Notes under the pieces: generated by a model
Seen by the model: only the letters and a program-made list of their open reading frames with translations
The model's database searches: none
Told to the model about the DNA's origin: nothing
Source of the DNA: Chara braunii
Lineage: Eukaryota > Streptophyta > Charophyceae > Charales > Characeae
NCBI GenBank assembly: GCA_003427395.1
Contig: BFEA01000644.1
Span: 467,001-520,333 of the forward strand
Direction: 5' to 3'
Length of the DNA stretch: 53,333 nt
Shown here: positions 9,790 through 20,859 of the stretch, piece after piece
Layout of the letters: every line of letters starts with the position of its first letter
How positions within the stretch are numbered: the first letter of the stretch is position 1
Made by a program: the position numbers and the translations under genes

Positions 9790-11132
9790 GATCGGACCCA
9801 GACAGTGGCGAGATGATGGACTGAGGCAGCCATCACTACCTGAGAGCCTATGACGTTGGATTTCATGGTGGAATCGCATCTTCAGTACTGCGCTCAGTAG
9901 GGTGTTGGTGAGGAGTGTGTGGCGGTTGGTATGACACAGAGATTGGTGGCGATTCAGTGCTCAGTGGCCTGGGAGGCACTGAGGGGCTATTTTTAGCCCA
10001 GGCGTTGACTCTGCTAGTGGCGAGATACCTGGGGTTATGTCGAGTTTCAAATTATGGGCGAGATACAGTGAATCTGATTAATGGAGGTTAATCACCATAT
10101 CAAGAACTACAGTATCACCAAGTTTCAAGAAATTTGGAGCATGGGAACACCAGGAACAATGAATTGAAGAGACTGGCGAGATGGTAGCCATAGTCAGTTC
10201 AGCTTCTTCCAGTGTTTTGCCCTGAAGTAAGTGTGTTCCTTACTCAAGTCCCTATAGCGAGTCTGATAGTTGTGATTAGACTGGGAAAATTGAAATTGTA
10301 TGTCTGTAGACAGTGGAACTTGAAAATCGCACTGCCTGACAGCCATAGCTATTTCGCCTACCTATCTACTTTGACTTCTACTCACTCTGTTTGACCTCCT
10401 CTCAGTCTCAAATTGCATCCCTGACTGTATTACAATATTGCAATTCAGTACACCCAGTGAATTGAGTAGTTCAGGGCCTGTATGTCAGTGATAACGAAAT
10501 TCTGAATGTTGCGCTGCCATAGTCAGTGCTTGGGGCAGCTAGGGTTTGTCATATCTTAGGTTCTGTCCGTCAGAATTTCAGTCTATCAGTCACCCTGAAA
10601 TCGCAATTCAGTATTGAGTCAGCGTCTGAAAGCGCTATGCTGGAATTGATGTTTTGAGTCAGATACAGTGATATCTGTATCTCGCCTCACCCATAGTGGG
10701 GCATACAGGGTCCTACAGTGCCAGTGTCAGTAGTAGGAGTCTAAAAACAGCTTGATCAGTCATCCGCTGCATCTTGGTTGATTACTGGGGTCTGTTAATT
10801 GCTACTGACTCTCTGCGCTATTCTAACCTTCCTACTTACAGTCCAAGGTTGCATCCTGTCTAATTATCTGACAGCGATTCTGGGGTTGTAGTACTCAGAT
10901 GAGGGTTCTGGGCTGTGAATGAAAAATCGCAAGCTGATTTTATATGGACTTACCCTAAACTGACCCGGAACAGCTCTCAGCGGGCTACAGAGGCTGAGCG
11001 CTCTTCTGCCTAATTCATCACATCTCTTCTCATCAGGTGGCAGTGATTACATCAGTGTTTGAGTGTGTAATCTTAATCTCTGCTGACCTTGTATCTGTCT
11101 GTCTATATTTATTAGATTGTGTGTGGTTTATT
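9790..11132 (+). other. Untranslated leader of family A element
   Basis: About 1.3 kb between the PBS and the gag start. Stops occur in all frames and no domain is visible. Words such as CAGTG, TCAGT and GATTC recur irregularly, but no clean tandem unit is present. Long leaders also occur in the other families here (about 1.25 kb in E, about 1.1 kb in the second A element). Confidence 0.6.
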
Positions 11133-12445
11133 ATGGCTGACGCTGAGACAAAGGTTGAGGAAGGAGAACCTTCTGCTCACGCTCCTCCGCTTCCTTTCTC
11201 CCCCTTGGAACAGGCCCTGCTTGAAGCGGAGGAAAACCGCAGAAAGGCAGAGGCCCATGTCCAGCAGTTGAAGAAGGAGATGAAGGAAGCTGAGGAGGCT
11301 AGCAGGAAGGAGGAGAGGAGGCGACAGTTACGTAAGGAGGTTGAGAAAGTTGTTACCAATGGTACCACCAGTCAGTATAGTAAGGATACTGCTGAGTTGG
11401 TGCTGTTAACAGACACCCTCAACAAGTCTTACTTTCTAACTGGGATGAGCGGATTCTCGCTGTAGAGAATCAATGCTCTGTCACCGACCGCAAGGTCGAT
11501 AAGCTGACAGCAAGCTTTGATTCCCTGACAGAGAGTGTTAACAAGATTCCGCAACATTTGCAACTTCCTATACCTTCTCCCCAACCTCTTCAACCTGTCC
11601 CAGCATCCGTTTCAGCATCCCACAGTCGTCCAGCTTCACCTGTTGGTTCCCATGTGTCCGCTACCTCTGTTCCCTCTGGCACATCTGATCAGCGGCAGCC
11701 CAAGCTGACACCACCTCCAATGTATTCTGGGGAAGACCCCAAGGTGGATGTATCAAACTGGGTTACTGCTATGCAGGCATACCTGGGCAACTTTGTTTGT
11801 CCAGAGGTGACAAAGGTAGGGACCATTCTGGGTCGTCTGGAGAGGACTGCACTCAAGTGGTGCACCTCCTCTTCAGCGAAACAGAATCTGCCCATGGACA
11901 AATGGGCACAGCAGCTGAAGGTGGAGGGGTTGCTGCAGGCTCTACAGGACCGGTTTGCCGACAGGGAGCAGGCCCGGAAAGCAGCAGATAAGATACTGCT
12001 GTTGGGCTCACGCAGATTTGAGGGTTCCCTGTCCAAGCTCTACAGCTTGTTTGAGAGCTTGACTGCTACACCCGGTCTGGAGATGAGTGAGTCTGACCAC
12101 ACCCATTTCCTACGTGCCGCGCCTCTTGACTACTCCATTGCTCTCTACTCTCAGGGCCACAAGGACTGGAGGTCCTTTGGCAAAGCGGCCCTGGACCTGG
12201 AGTCTCGGCTCAAGGTTCAGGAACCTTCTGAAGGAAGGAGGAGACCCTCTTCCAGGGGACAGTGCAGGAAGAAGGGTGCTCTATTGGCTGCTGATGCAGG
12301 ATCTGATTCGGATGCATCTCAGCGTGGCAGTCCTCCATCTGAGACTGCATCAGTATCAGCAGTTGAGCCAGGCGTTCTTGCCCTAGCTGAGAACCTTGCT
12401 GCCATGTTCAAAGGGAAAATGGGGAACAGCAGCAGCAAGAGCTAA
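11133..12445 (+). pseudogene. gag: Family A gag, frameshifted
   Basis: The start is the ATG at 11133 (MADAETKVEEGEPSA). The N-terminal third is a charged coiled coil (LLEAEENRRKAEAHVQQLKK and onward). A one-base shift near 11440 moves the frame: the first frame stops at 11465 and the second reads on as WDERILAVENQ, homologous to SWDERISAVESQ in the minus-strand A gag. 11700-12240 is a retrotransposon-type capsid domain (YSGEDPKVDVSNWVTAMQAY, then LQALQDRFADREQARKAADK). It ends with a stop at 12443-12445 without any zinc knuckle. It would form the virus-like particle coat. Immediately after the stop the sequence changes to family B gag, so this element lacks its own protease and pol here. Confidence 0.8.
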
Positions 12446-12474
12446 ACTAGTTAGAAGGGGAAAGCAGCAGGTTA

Positions 12475-13272
12475 AAGGAGGGTGTCGCTCGTTGGTGGTA
12501 CACCAAACGAGCTAACCGCCAACAAGCAAACGAGGAACCCCATTCCTTCCTCGAGTGGGCCAACCTCGTCACCTGCACATTCTGACCGCAAAAGACGGTC
12601 GATGACTACTTTGAGCAACTTTGTCGCCTTCAACAGAGCAGCCCGACCGACCGTTTTGTCCAATACGTCCATGCGTTGCAGCAACACGACCCGCTTGACT
12701 ACGTCAGCGATGCCGCATTCATCTCCCGCTTCAAACGTGGATGCTGCAAGGACCTCGCCACCTCCCTCGTCCACGACCCCCCGATGTCCCTCTCCGATCT
12801 CTTCAACCGCGCCATTCACCTAGACAAATTCCTCACCCCGTACAAGGACGCACTCACATCCGCCCCACCCCGCCCACGATTCTTTCATAACATCACCGAC
12901 GAAACCTCTCTCTCTGCCTCCTTGGACGAGTTCTCCGGCCCCGACCTCCACATCCTCTCCAATCCGCTAGACACCACATCGCTCTCCTCTGACGAACTCT
13001 CCGCCATCCACCTTATGCGGATGGAAAAGAGAAAACGCACCAGCCATCCTTCTATAAACACCCAGCCAACCTGTCTCATGAAACTCACGCTAGAGGAGCA
13101 AACCTACCTCCAAGCTAAGGGTGGATGTTTCCTGTGCCGACAGTTAGGCCATCAACAGACAAACTGTCCAAAGGCCGGACAATTCATAAGTCAGGCACCC
13201 AGGTCCGCGACTCCCCGACCCGCCACTTCCGCGACCCTACCATCCACCACTTCCGGTCCCTCCTCCACTTGA
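12475..13272 (+). pseudogene. gag: Family B gag, N-terminally truncated, one stop
   Basis: It enters mid-domain, without an ATG, reading VARWWYTKRANRQQANEE and SFLEWANLVTCTF. A TGA (12583-12585) follows, after which VDDYFEQLCRLQQSSPTDRF continues in the same frame. This is a classic Gypsy capsid region. The nucleocapsid knuckle CFLCRQLGHQQTNC (CX2CX4HX4C) lies near 13130-13170. The frame closes at 13272 and the protease continues in another frame. The missing N-terminal half and the abrupt start 30 bp after the family A gag stop mark a recombination or deletion junction. Confidence 0.8.
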
Positions 13273-13309
13273 ACACTGTCCCCATGATCACCACGAACCC
13301 GCCCCGACA

Positions 13310-14842
13310 TTGACGACTAGTCTGTCGGCCATCCCATCGGTGACGACCTCTATTCCACCAATGGCCCAGTTGGCATCGACAACTTGTCTGGCCATCCCCT
13401 CTCCAGTGTGGCACTTCCCCCCGGACGATCCCCAGGCATCACCTGATGCCGCTCCCACTGGTACATGTTCCTCTACCCTTCTCCCAAATCCATCTTCCGT
13501 CACCTTCTCTCATGTTGTTGAGGAACAAGCCCGACACGATCGGCTTGTCAGATTAGGCATTAAACAACGCCGCCTCAACGTCATCATCTCCACCACCTAC
13601 TCATCCCGCTTCCACCTCAAGTTTATTGCTGCCACCCTTGGTGCGTCTACAACCAAGTTTCGGGCCCTCCTTGACTTTGGAGCTACCGTTAACTTTATCA
13701 CTGACACGTGTGTCGGAAAAGCCGGTCTCACCTCTAGCGGTTACAACTCTCCGATTACCATTCATCTAGGGGACAAAGACATCATCGTCGTAGTAGACCG
13801 CACGGTTCCTGAGGCCACCATGACTGTCGGAACCCTCTGCAGTCAGGTCTCATTCGATGTCATGCACTTGATGTGCCACATCCTTTTGGGAACACCTTGG
13901 CTGGGCCACCACATGCCATACGCGTTCCACCCCAACTTCTTCCGCCTCACCAACCCCCCCGACATGCCCATCGACATCCCCTATTTCCCCCACCCTACCT
14001 TCCGAAACTTCGTCACTCCCCATCAGTTTCTTCACATGGCCCGTCACAACCCTGACTCCACTTACTACTGCCTTGTCCTTGATTGCGAACGTCCCAAGGA
14101 TTTGCTCCCTACGGACAAACCCGGTCAAGCTCCCCCCTCCAACCCCGCCCTCACCTCCATCCTCAACGAGTTCAAAGACGTTTTTCCCTAGTCATTGTCT
14201 GTTGGATTACCCTCGGATCGTGGTGTATATCATACCATTGATCTGGAACCCGGTCACTCTCCGCCATGCCCCCCTCCATACCAACTCTCCGTCCCGGAAG
14301 CTGAAGAAATGAAGCGCCAGCTTAATGAACTCCTTGAAAAAGGATTCATTAAGCCAAGCTCCTCCCCCTTCGGTACAAGCTGCCTTTCCGTAAAGAAAGG
14401 CAGAACCTCATAACTAAGGATGTGCACAAACTACCGCGCCTTGAATCGAATCACGATCAAGAACAAGTACCTCCTACCTCGGATCTCCGAGCTTCTTGAT
14501 CGCCTCCGTGGAGCCAAATATTTTACCAAGATTGAACTCCGCAGTGGCTTCCACCAGATCCGCATCCGCGAGGAGGACACCCACAAGACCGCATTCCGTT
14601 CTCGCTTCGGGCACTGCGGGTTCCTCGTGATGCTCTTCGGACTCACCAACAGCCCCGCCACATTGCAATCCACCATGAATCACATCTTCCGCGACCTCCT
14701 CGAAGTCTGTGTCGTCGTCTACCTTCATGATATCCTTGTCTTTAGTCCCACCTTCAGCACCTTCGCCAAGTCCTCTCTATCCTCAGAGAGCAAAAATTAT
14801 ACGCCAAGCTCAGCAAATGCACCTTTGTTGCCTCTAGCATAG
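13310..14842 (+). pseudogene. pol: Family B protease and reverse transcriptase, inactivated
   Basis: One frame carries a retropepsin-like protease and then RT, broken by TAG (14189-14191) and TAA (14411-14413). The protease active site reads ALLDFGATVNFI at about 13664-13699: catalytic Asp is kept (13673-13675), but the usual Ser/Thr of DSG/DTG is Phe. The flap and second half are present (CHILLGTPWLGHH). RT motifs are visible: FGTSCLSVKKG, then [20 protein letters not shown], then [14 protein letters not shown] (the first catalytic Asp of KIDL is Glu), [11 protein letters not shown], and [11 protein letters not shown]. In the last, the first Asp of the YxDD box is His (14726-14728). Two of three catalytic acidic positions are altered, so the RT is dead. 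The frame shifts again near 14755. Confidence 0.85.
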
Positions 14843-14880
14843 AATACCTTCGCCAATGCGACCCCTCGAACGTCACTGCC

Positions 14881-15470
14881 CTCGTTGAGTACCTCCCGCC
14901 CAAGACCCTACTCCAACTACGCTCATTCCTCGACCTTTCCAACTATTACCGCCCCTTCATCCGCAACTTCTCCGACATCTCTTACCCACCCCACGAACTC
15001 ACACGCAAGGACGAGCCCTTCAATTGGAACGACCGCCACCAAAACGCCTTTGACTTCCTTAAACAAACCATGACCACGGCCCCTGTCCTCAAGATCGCCG
15101 ACCCCTCTCGACATTTTTGCATTACCACTGATGCATCCGACTTCGCCATTGGAGTCGTCCTCTTGCAACATTGCCCTCGTTGAGTGGCCCCCGCCCAAGA
15201 CCCTACTCCAACTACGCTCATTCATCGGCCTTGCCAACTATTACCGCACCTTCATCCGCAACTTTTCCGACATCTCTTACCCACTCCACGAACTCACACG
15301 CAAGGACGAGCCCTTCAATTGGAACGACCGCCACCAAAACGCCTTTGACTTCCTCAAAGAAACCATCACCACGGCCCCTATCCTCAAGATCGCCGACCCC
15401 TCTCAACATTTCTACGTTACCATTGATGCATCCGACTTCGCCATTGGAGCCGTCCTCTCGCAACATTTTC
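14881..15470 (+). repeat. 295-bp tandem duplication inside family B pol
   Basis: 14881-15175 and 15176-15470 are adjacent copies of the same RT-RNase H linker segment. Each begins CTCGTTGAGT, runs through LRSF(I/L)(G/D)L(A/S)NYYR and NFSDISYP, and ends at TTCGCCATTGGAG near the RNase H start. The unit is 295 bp, not a multiple of three, so the second copy is read in the next frame. The copies differ at scattered positions (for example EYLPP versus EWPPP), so the duplication is not recent. Confidence 0.9.
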
Positions 15471-15850
15471 CTCGCGACACCTCTGAAACCCCCTCCATCA
15501 AGGACTCCCCCCACCCACCCCGAGGCTCCACCCGGCGAATACCCCATCGCCTTCCCAAGCAAGAAGCTCCTTCCCGCGGAGATGAACTACCCCTCCAACG
15601 AGAACGAACTCCTCGCCGTAATTCGCACCCTCAAAGTCTGGCCCCTATACCTCGACGGGCAATACTTCACCATTCGTACTGACAACAACGTAGTCTCATC
15701 CATTCTCACCAAGAAAGACATCATGCCCTGCCAAGCCCGCTGGTTAGACTTTCTTGCCCAGTTCACATTTAACATTTGTCACACTCCCGACAAAAGCAAC
15801 CGCGCTGCCGATGCCCTCTCCCGACGCCCTGACCACAAGCCCCCTGAGAA
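15176..15850 (+). pseudogene. pol: Family B RNase H, frameshifted
   Basis: The connection and RNase H domain read from the second copy of the 295-bp duplication. FYVTIDASDFAIGAVLSQ carries the DxS motif of Gypsy RNase H. A frameshift near 15500 is followed by YPIAFPSKKLLPAEMNYPSN (the conserved S(K/R)KL and E region), ELLAVIRTLKVWPLYLDGQY, FTIRTDNN (conserved TD) and NRAADALSRRP (last catalytic Asp). The key acidic residues are therefore kept, while the frame is not. It would degrade the RNA strand during reverse transcription. Confidence 0.8.
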
Positions 15851-16841
15851 AGTCCACGCCTCCATGATCCACATTAAGCTCCTCTCATCGCTCCATCACC
15901 GATATACACAAGGCTACCTCTCATGCCCCGACTTCTCCACCGTCGACAACAAACTTCGTGACCTTGACCCTGTCCCCGACTACTCCCTCCACGACAATCT
16001 TCTATACATCGACACCAAAGGCACTCACCGACTTTGCATCCCCGATGCACGTGGTCTCCGTACTCAGCTCTTGGCCGAGCACCACGACGCCAAGACTGCG
16101 GGACATCTCGGATTCCAGAAAACCTTTGACACCATCTCCCACTACTTCCACTGGCCTTCCCTACTCGTCGACGTCAAAGCTTACATTCGCTCATGCCCCA
16201 CACGCCAAGACGTCAAAGCTTACATTCGCTCATGCCCCACACGCCAAGTTGTCAACCATTCGAACCGGGCCAAACCCGACAAGTTACAGTCATTGCCTAT
16301 TCCCACTCACGGGTGGCAGTTCGTCTCTATGGACTTCGTGTGTGGTCTACCTAAGACCGACCGTGGCCATGAGTGCATATATGTCATCGTTTGTCGCTTG
16401 ACTAAATGCACACACTTCATCCCTTGCACTACTTCGCATAATGCCAAAGACGTCGTCACTCTCTTCTTTGATTATGTCGCACGCCATCACGGCCTCCCCG
16501 AGAACATCGTCAATGACTGTGATCCCCGCTTCCTCTCACAATTCTGGAAACACCTCTTCACAGCATATGGAACCACGCTCAAGTATAGTACTGCATTCCA
16601 CCCCCAGGCTGATTGGCAAACCGAGAAGATGAACGATACTCTCCAAAGAATCCTGCGGAAGTATTGTCATCCACACCAACATGACTGGGACCAGTTGCTC
16701 ACAGTCGTCGAGATCGCCTACAACAACGTCTTCTATCCCTCCACTGGCATGTCCCCATTCTACCTCGACCTTGGCTACCATCCTCCCCCTCTAACTTTTT
16801 TCTTCCTTCTCAACTTAACTTCATCCCTTGCCCTTCTCTGA
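15851..16841 (+). pseudogene. pol: Family B integrase, zinc-binding and catalytic domains
   Basis: The open frame runs to a stop at 16841. The N-terminal zinc domain reads EHHDAKTAGHLGFQKTFD, then YIRSCPTRQ, where the usual CxxC is Cys-Pro-Thr-Arg, so the second Cys is lost in both copies of a 13-residue duplication (16170-16247). The catalytic core keeps all three acidic residues: FVSMDFVCGLP (Asp), NDCDPRF (Asp) and QADWQTEKMND (Glu), although the Gly of the usual DGQTER stretch is Trp. The C-terminus runs off into FFFLLNLTSS after a frameshift, and the true continuation starts in another frame at 16838. Confidence 0.85.
16170..16247 (+). repeat. Perfect 39-bp tandem duplication in integrase
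   Basis: 16170-16208 and 16209-16247 are identical and in frame. They duplicate the residues DVKAYIRSCPTRQ around the zinc-binding Cys pair. Perfect identity suggests a recent event or gene conversion. Confidence 0.95.
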
Positions 16842-17410
16842 ATGAATGGGTAGCAACAATGAACAAAATCCTCAGAGAAGCCACCGAAGCCCTTGAACGA
16901 ACATAAGAACAACAAGCCAACAAGACTAACAAACACAGACGTGACGTGTCGTTCAAAAAAGGGGACAAAGTCTGGCTCTCCGCCAAACGCTTTGAACCCG
17001 AACATGGCTTGTCCAAGAAACTCTCGAACAAGAGGCTCAGACCCTTCCCCATCATTGAGCAAACGTCCCCCGTCAACTACAAACTCCAACTCCCCCCGGA
17101 CATGGGTCGTGTCCACCCTGTCTTCCACGTAGAATACCTAAAAGAATACCATGAATCCCCACCCCAATTTGCTGACCGCCCATATCCTAGACCTCCACTG
17201 ATCATGTTACCCACAGACCCTGAATTCATCGTTGAAGCCATCGTAGGACGAAAGAAGTACTCAGGTATCTGACCACCCGGAACCAACACATAATACAAAG
17301 TTAAATGGACAGGATACCCTGACGAAGAATCCACATGGGAACCTCTTGCTAACCTCAAGAATGCCATGAAACTTGTTTGCGCCTATGATCGTGCCCATCC
17401 TATATCCTAG
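16838..17410 (+). pseudogene. pol: Family B integrase C-terminus with chromodomain
   Basis: After the frameshift the frame reads LNEWVATMNKILREATEALE, a TAA (16904-16906), then the GPY-like segment FKKGDKVWLSAKRFEPEHG, PFPIIEQTSPVNYKLQLP and VHPVFHVEYLKEY. A chromodomain follows: EFIVEAIVGRKKY, TGA (17270-17272), TAA (17291-17293), then YKVKWTGYPDEESTWEPLAN and the closing TAG at 17408-17410. The classic aromatic positions (KWTGY, STWEP) are kept. Chromodomains of this class direct integration toward particular histone marks, which places family B in the chromoviruses. Confidence 0.85.
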
Positions 17411-18059
17411 CTACCCACTATGCCTAAACCCTGCCTAAACCTTGCCTCAACCTTGCCTCCCTGCACTACACACATCTCCTGTACCCAACAAAACCGGTGC
17501 CCCTTGACCTCCCTCTGTCTGATCCGCTCTTGCCTCCGTCTTGCCCTGTTCTCCCATCTGTCCTCTGCCAGATCTTTGTCCCTCTTGTCCAAAGTCCTGC
17601 ATGTGGCCCCTGCGCGTCGCTGGCGATAACGGATCTAATGGCAAGCGCAAGAGGATGATGGCATGTTGCAGCTCAGTAAGAGGAGATGATGTTGTTCCCT
17701 TTGGCCGGCACCTTGGACTCGCAGACTTCTGGAGCAGCGCCTCTAACATGGACCTCAAGATCAGGCTGCGACCTGCTATCCATATCAGACCTCATCATCA
17801 GATCGTGTACCCGATGCAACCTGCTACTGGGACAATCAAGCTGAAGCCCTCACCGTCTACATCAGAGGACTGCTGAAGACTGCTTCCTCACCGCCACTTC
17901 TGCGACACCCTCCAAGACCTTCCTCAAGACATTTTTTCGCTTTTAACACTTCGTTACAGACCTGAGACTTTGGTTTCCTCGACCCCTCAGACACCCCAAC
18001 ACTTGAGCATTGAACAAACAATTTTTTATTTTTTTTCTCAAACCTGACAACCTATGACC
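17411..18059. other. Non-coding 3' region of family B
   Basis: No credible gene lies between the end of pol and the tandem repeats. It contains short C-rich reiterations (CCTGCCTAAACCTTGCCT near 17430). It is part of the internal 3' region, because the PPT and LTR start come later. Confidence 0.5.
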
Positions 18060-18335
18060 TTGTAGAACACCAATAGGACTGCCCTGTTACTTGTAGAACC
18101 TCAATAGGATTACCCTGTTACCTGAACATTGCTACCCTCACCCTTGTAGAACCTCAATAAGATTACCTTGTTACTTGAGCATTGATTCCCTCATCCCTGT
18201 AGAACCTCAATAGGATTACCCTGTTACTTGAGCATTGATTCCCTCACCCCTGTAGAACATCAATAGGATTGCCCTGTTACTTGAGCATTGATTCCCTCAT
18301 CCCTGTAGAATCTCCATAGGTTTACCCTGCTACAG
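18060..18335. repeat. Tandem repeat, about 53 bp, five to six units
   Basis: Units built on TGTAGAACCTCAATAGGATT and TTACTTGAGCATTGATTCCC start near 18061 (short unit of 31 bp), 18092, 18145, 18199, 18251 and 18304. It lies just upstream of the family B polypurine tract, a common site for variable tandem arrays in plant Gypsy elements. Confidence 0.85.
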
Positions 18336-18427
18336 TGCTACTTGCATTACTCCCGACCAGTGATCGGCCCCGTCCCGTCCTTCACAGTTGTTCATTTGGT
18401 CTTTGGCAGTCGGGACGTTGACTTCCA

Positions 18428-18441
18428 GCGGGAGGGGATAG
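18428..18441 (+). promoter_or_regulatory. Polypurine tract of family B
   Basis: GCGGGAGGGGATAG is immediately followed by TGTTACAGACTC, the expected arrangement for a plus-strand primer next to the 3' LTR. Confidence 0.65.
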
Positions 18442-20541
18442 TGTTACAGACTCAGCCAGGGCTCGATGCCTGGTCCGTACCACCCGCCAGGCTGTTATTT
18501 TATTTTTGAGTCTGATCTCCGGTTCCTGACTGCTGGCGCCCTCTGCAGTTGGCGCCCGTTCTCAAATCCCTCCTCTGGCGCTTTCAGATTTCGATACTTG
18601 GCGCCATCCGACATTCTGGCGCCCAAGCTCAGACCTTCGATTTTCAGTTCAGCCCCGAGGCAAATTGCACTTCTTCCCTCAGGACTGAACTCGAGTCCGG
18701 TACTTCAGTTTTCAGCCTCAGTGCTTGTGCTTCAATGTGACTTCCTGCGACATTGTGTTCGGAATCCAAGATTGCGACTTTGCGATTTTGCCACTTCGTG
18801 TCTGCGTCCGTCGAGTTGTGTCGAGTCTGTGCCGAGTTGAGTGAGTGTGTGTGTGTGCTCTCACTCTCCCTCTCTTTCCCAGCCTCTCTGCTCTGCCTCA
18901 GCCCCGTCACACAAAGCGTGGATTTGGGCATGGCGGGTGGTGCTTACGGTGGCTATGAGCGACACCAAGCCTTCGAGCGGCAAGTACCGGGGTCCAGCGG
19001 CCGTGGGTTCAGCTGGCAAGCAAGGACGAGGCCTCGGTTTAGGTCGGTAGGGCCACAAGTTGCGCAGCACCTGCTTATATGGGATTGCGCGGAGGCTAAC
19101 ATCAGCCATGGGCCTAGCACTATAGGTTACGACATTTGACTATCAAGCTACGGATTCAGGGATCATGGCAATCAACGGCAATGGAGCAAGGGAGCAGCTT
19201 GAAGGTACGAAGGGTTGAGGGTCCAGTGAGACTGTGCCCCTTGGTTTTCTCAACAGTACCGACCGTGTGTCCGACCAGTGGGGCCGGGGAGGTGCCAACA
19301 GTCTCTTCCCCTTCCCTCTGTTATTCCAATTTTTATTATTATTCTTTTAGGTCTCGTGACTCCCGTTATTAGGACTGGTACCGGTGCCGGCTCCGGGACT
19401 GGCACCCGGACCGACTAGCCCAGCTCAGTCGGTGCACCAATGAGCTGTTGAAACTCGGGCCGAGGAGTTCAACAGGCATGAGAGTCGGTGGGTGATTAGC
19501 CCACGTAGCGGAAGAAACCTGAGTGGCGGGACCCTCTGCGCATGCACCATCCGCTGCCTACAATTTGCAGCAAGAGGATTGAGTGTGAGCATGCCTGATG
19601 GGACCCGTAAGCTGGTGAACTATGCCTGGGCGGGGCCCAGGGGGAGCACCAATGGGAAGCCGCAGCAGTACTGGTTGTGCGGCTCAAGCTGTTCCGGCAG
19701 CTGTTCACGAGGAACCCTTCTCCACTTCGGTCTTCAAAGTTCCCATTTGAATATTTGCTACTTCCACCAAGATCTGCACCGGGACCCGCTTCACCTAGGC
19801 TCGCACTGCAGGCTTCACAGCAGGTTTGTGCCCTCCTACTCATCGAGGCGTCGGATAGGTCACGAGCTTCAGCGCCATCCGTTCTTGGGGCCGACTGATT
19901 TGGCAAGCGAGTTGTTACACACTCCTTAGCGGATTTCGACTTCCGTGACCACTGTTCTATTGTCTGTATCAATCGACACCCTTTGTGGTGTCTGGGTTAG
20001 CGCACGGTGTGGCACAGAAAGGGAGCCGAGGGCAGCAAAAAAGAAAATAAGTAAATAAATAAATGGACCTGGAAGGGAAATTGCACCAGGTGCGGACGAG
20101 ACCAGGAAGAAGGCAGCCACGGGGGAGAAACAGCTATGGCGGAGGAGATAAGCGTACCCCGCTCGTCTCGCGGGAAGAATGTGAGGCGAAGGAGATGTAG
20201 ATAGTGGTTTTGGGGCCAGGCGAACCCGAATCTGACGTTAGTTTTAGTAGAAAGTTAGTATAATAGGGGCTAGAAGAGAAATGGCGTGCGCGGGAGTGTC
20301 TTGAAAGTGGATATGGCAGGGCAAGAGGTGCAGATCTCGCCCGTTTTTTGGTGAAAACAAGCGAAGGAGGAGGAAAATTGGGGGTTCTGTGACATCGCGA
20401 ATCCGATGGCGTGGTCAAATTCCACGTTGAGGACACGGTTTCAGTGCTATGAGAGTTATGGGGTGCGCCTAGAAGGAGAAAAGTGGCAGGGCAATAAGTG
20501 ACTATTTTTTGCTTTATTCTTCATAAAATCGGTTGAGGGAA
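18442..20541 (+). other. Family B 3' LTR start, then unassigned sequence
   Basis: The LTR begins at TG 18442. Its right end cannot be set, because no second copy exists in the window. It contains repeated TGGCGC words (18530-18630) and a pyrimidine-rich run (18860-18890). A short frame from ATG 18954 (MSDTKPSSGKYRG) and a 145-aa frame at 19492-19929 have no recognised domain; a TTCTTTTAG acceptor-like site at 19345-19353 is not enough to call a spliced gene. One GCTATGGC octamer lies at 20133-20140. GC-rich dinucleotide patterns around 19370-19420 (GGTACCGGTGCCGG) are locally repetitive. Confidence 0.45.
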
Positions 20542-20635
20542 GGTATTTAGTCGGGAGTTTTGAGGGATGGCGACCCTGTTGAGGTAGTTAATTTTGTTAT
20601 TAGAAGAAAGGTTAGGGGAGGAATGGACTTCGGCT
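20542..20635. repeat. 94-bp sequence abutting assembly gap, left copy
   Basis: Identical to 20766-20859, which abuts the other side of the N run. Most likely an unmerged overlap between contigs rather than a biological duplication. Confidence 0.9.
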
Positions 20636-20765
20636 NNNNNNNNNNNNNNNNNNNNNNNNNNNNNNNNNNNNNNNNNNNNNNNNNNNNNNNNNNNNNNNNN
20701 NNNNNNNNNNNNNNNNNNNNNNNNNNNNNNNNNNNNNNNNNNNNNNNNNNNNNNNNNNNNNNNNN
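20636..20765. other. Assembly gap (130 N)
   Basis: A run of N. The flanks are the same 94 bp, so the real gap may have zero or negative length. Confidence 0.99.
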
Positions 20766-20859
20766 GGTATTTAGTCGGGAGTTTTGAGGGATGGCGACCC
20801 TGTTGAGGTAGTTAATTTTGTTATTAGAAGAAAGGTTAGGGGAGGAATGGACTTCGGCT
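20766..20859. repeat. 94-bp sequence abutting assembly gap, right copy
   Basis: Exact copy of 20542-20635. The sequence then continues uniquely from 20860. Confidence 0.9.

Noticed and set aside
15171-15540. N-terminal part of the long frame 15171-16841 as coding
   Set aside because: The first 120 residues are a Ser/Pro/Thr-rich out-of-frame reading of the RNase H segment; true pol coding in this frame begins after the shift near 15500.
18954-19929. Host gene with exons at 18.95-19.05 and 19.49-19.93 kb
   Set aside because: Open frames are short, no domain is recognisable, and intron borders cannot be confirmed; the region also follows an LTR start.
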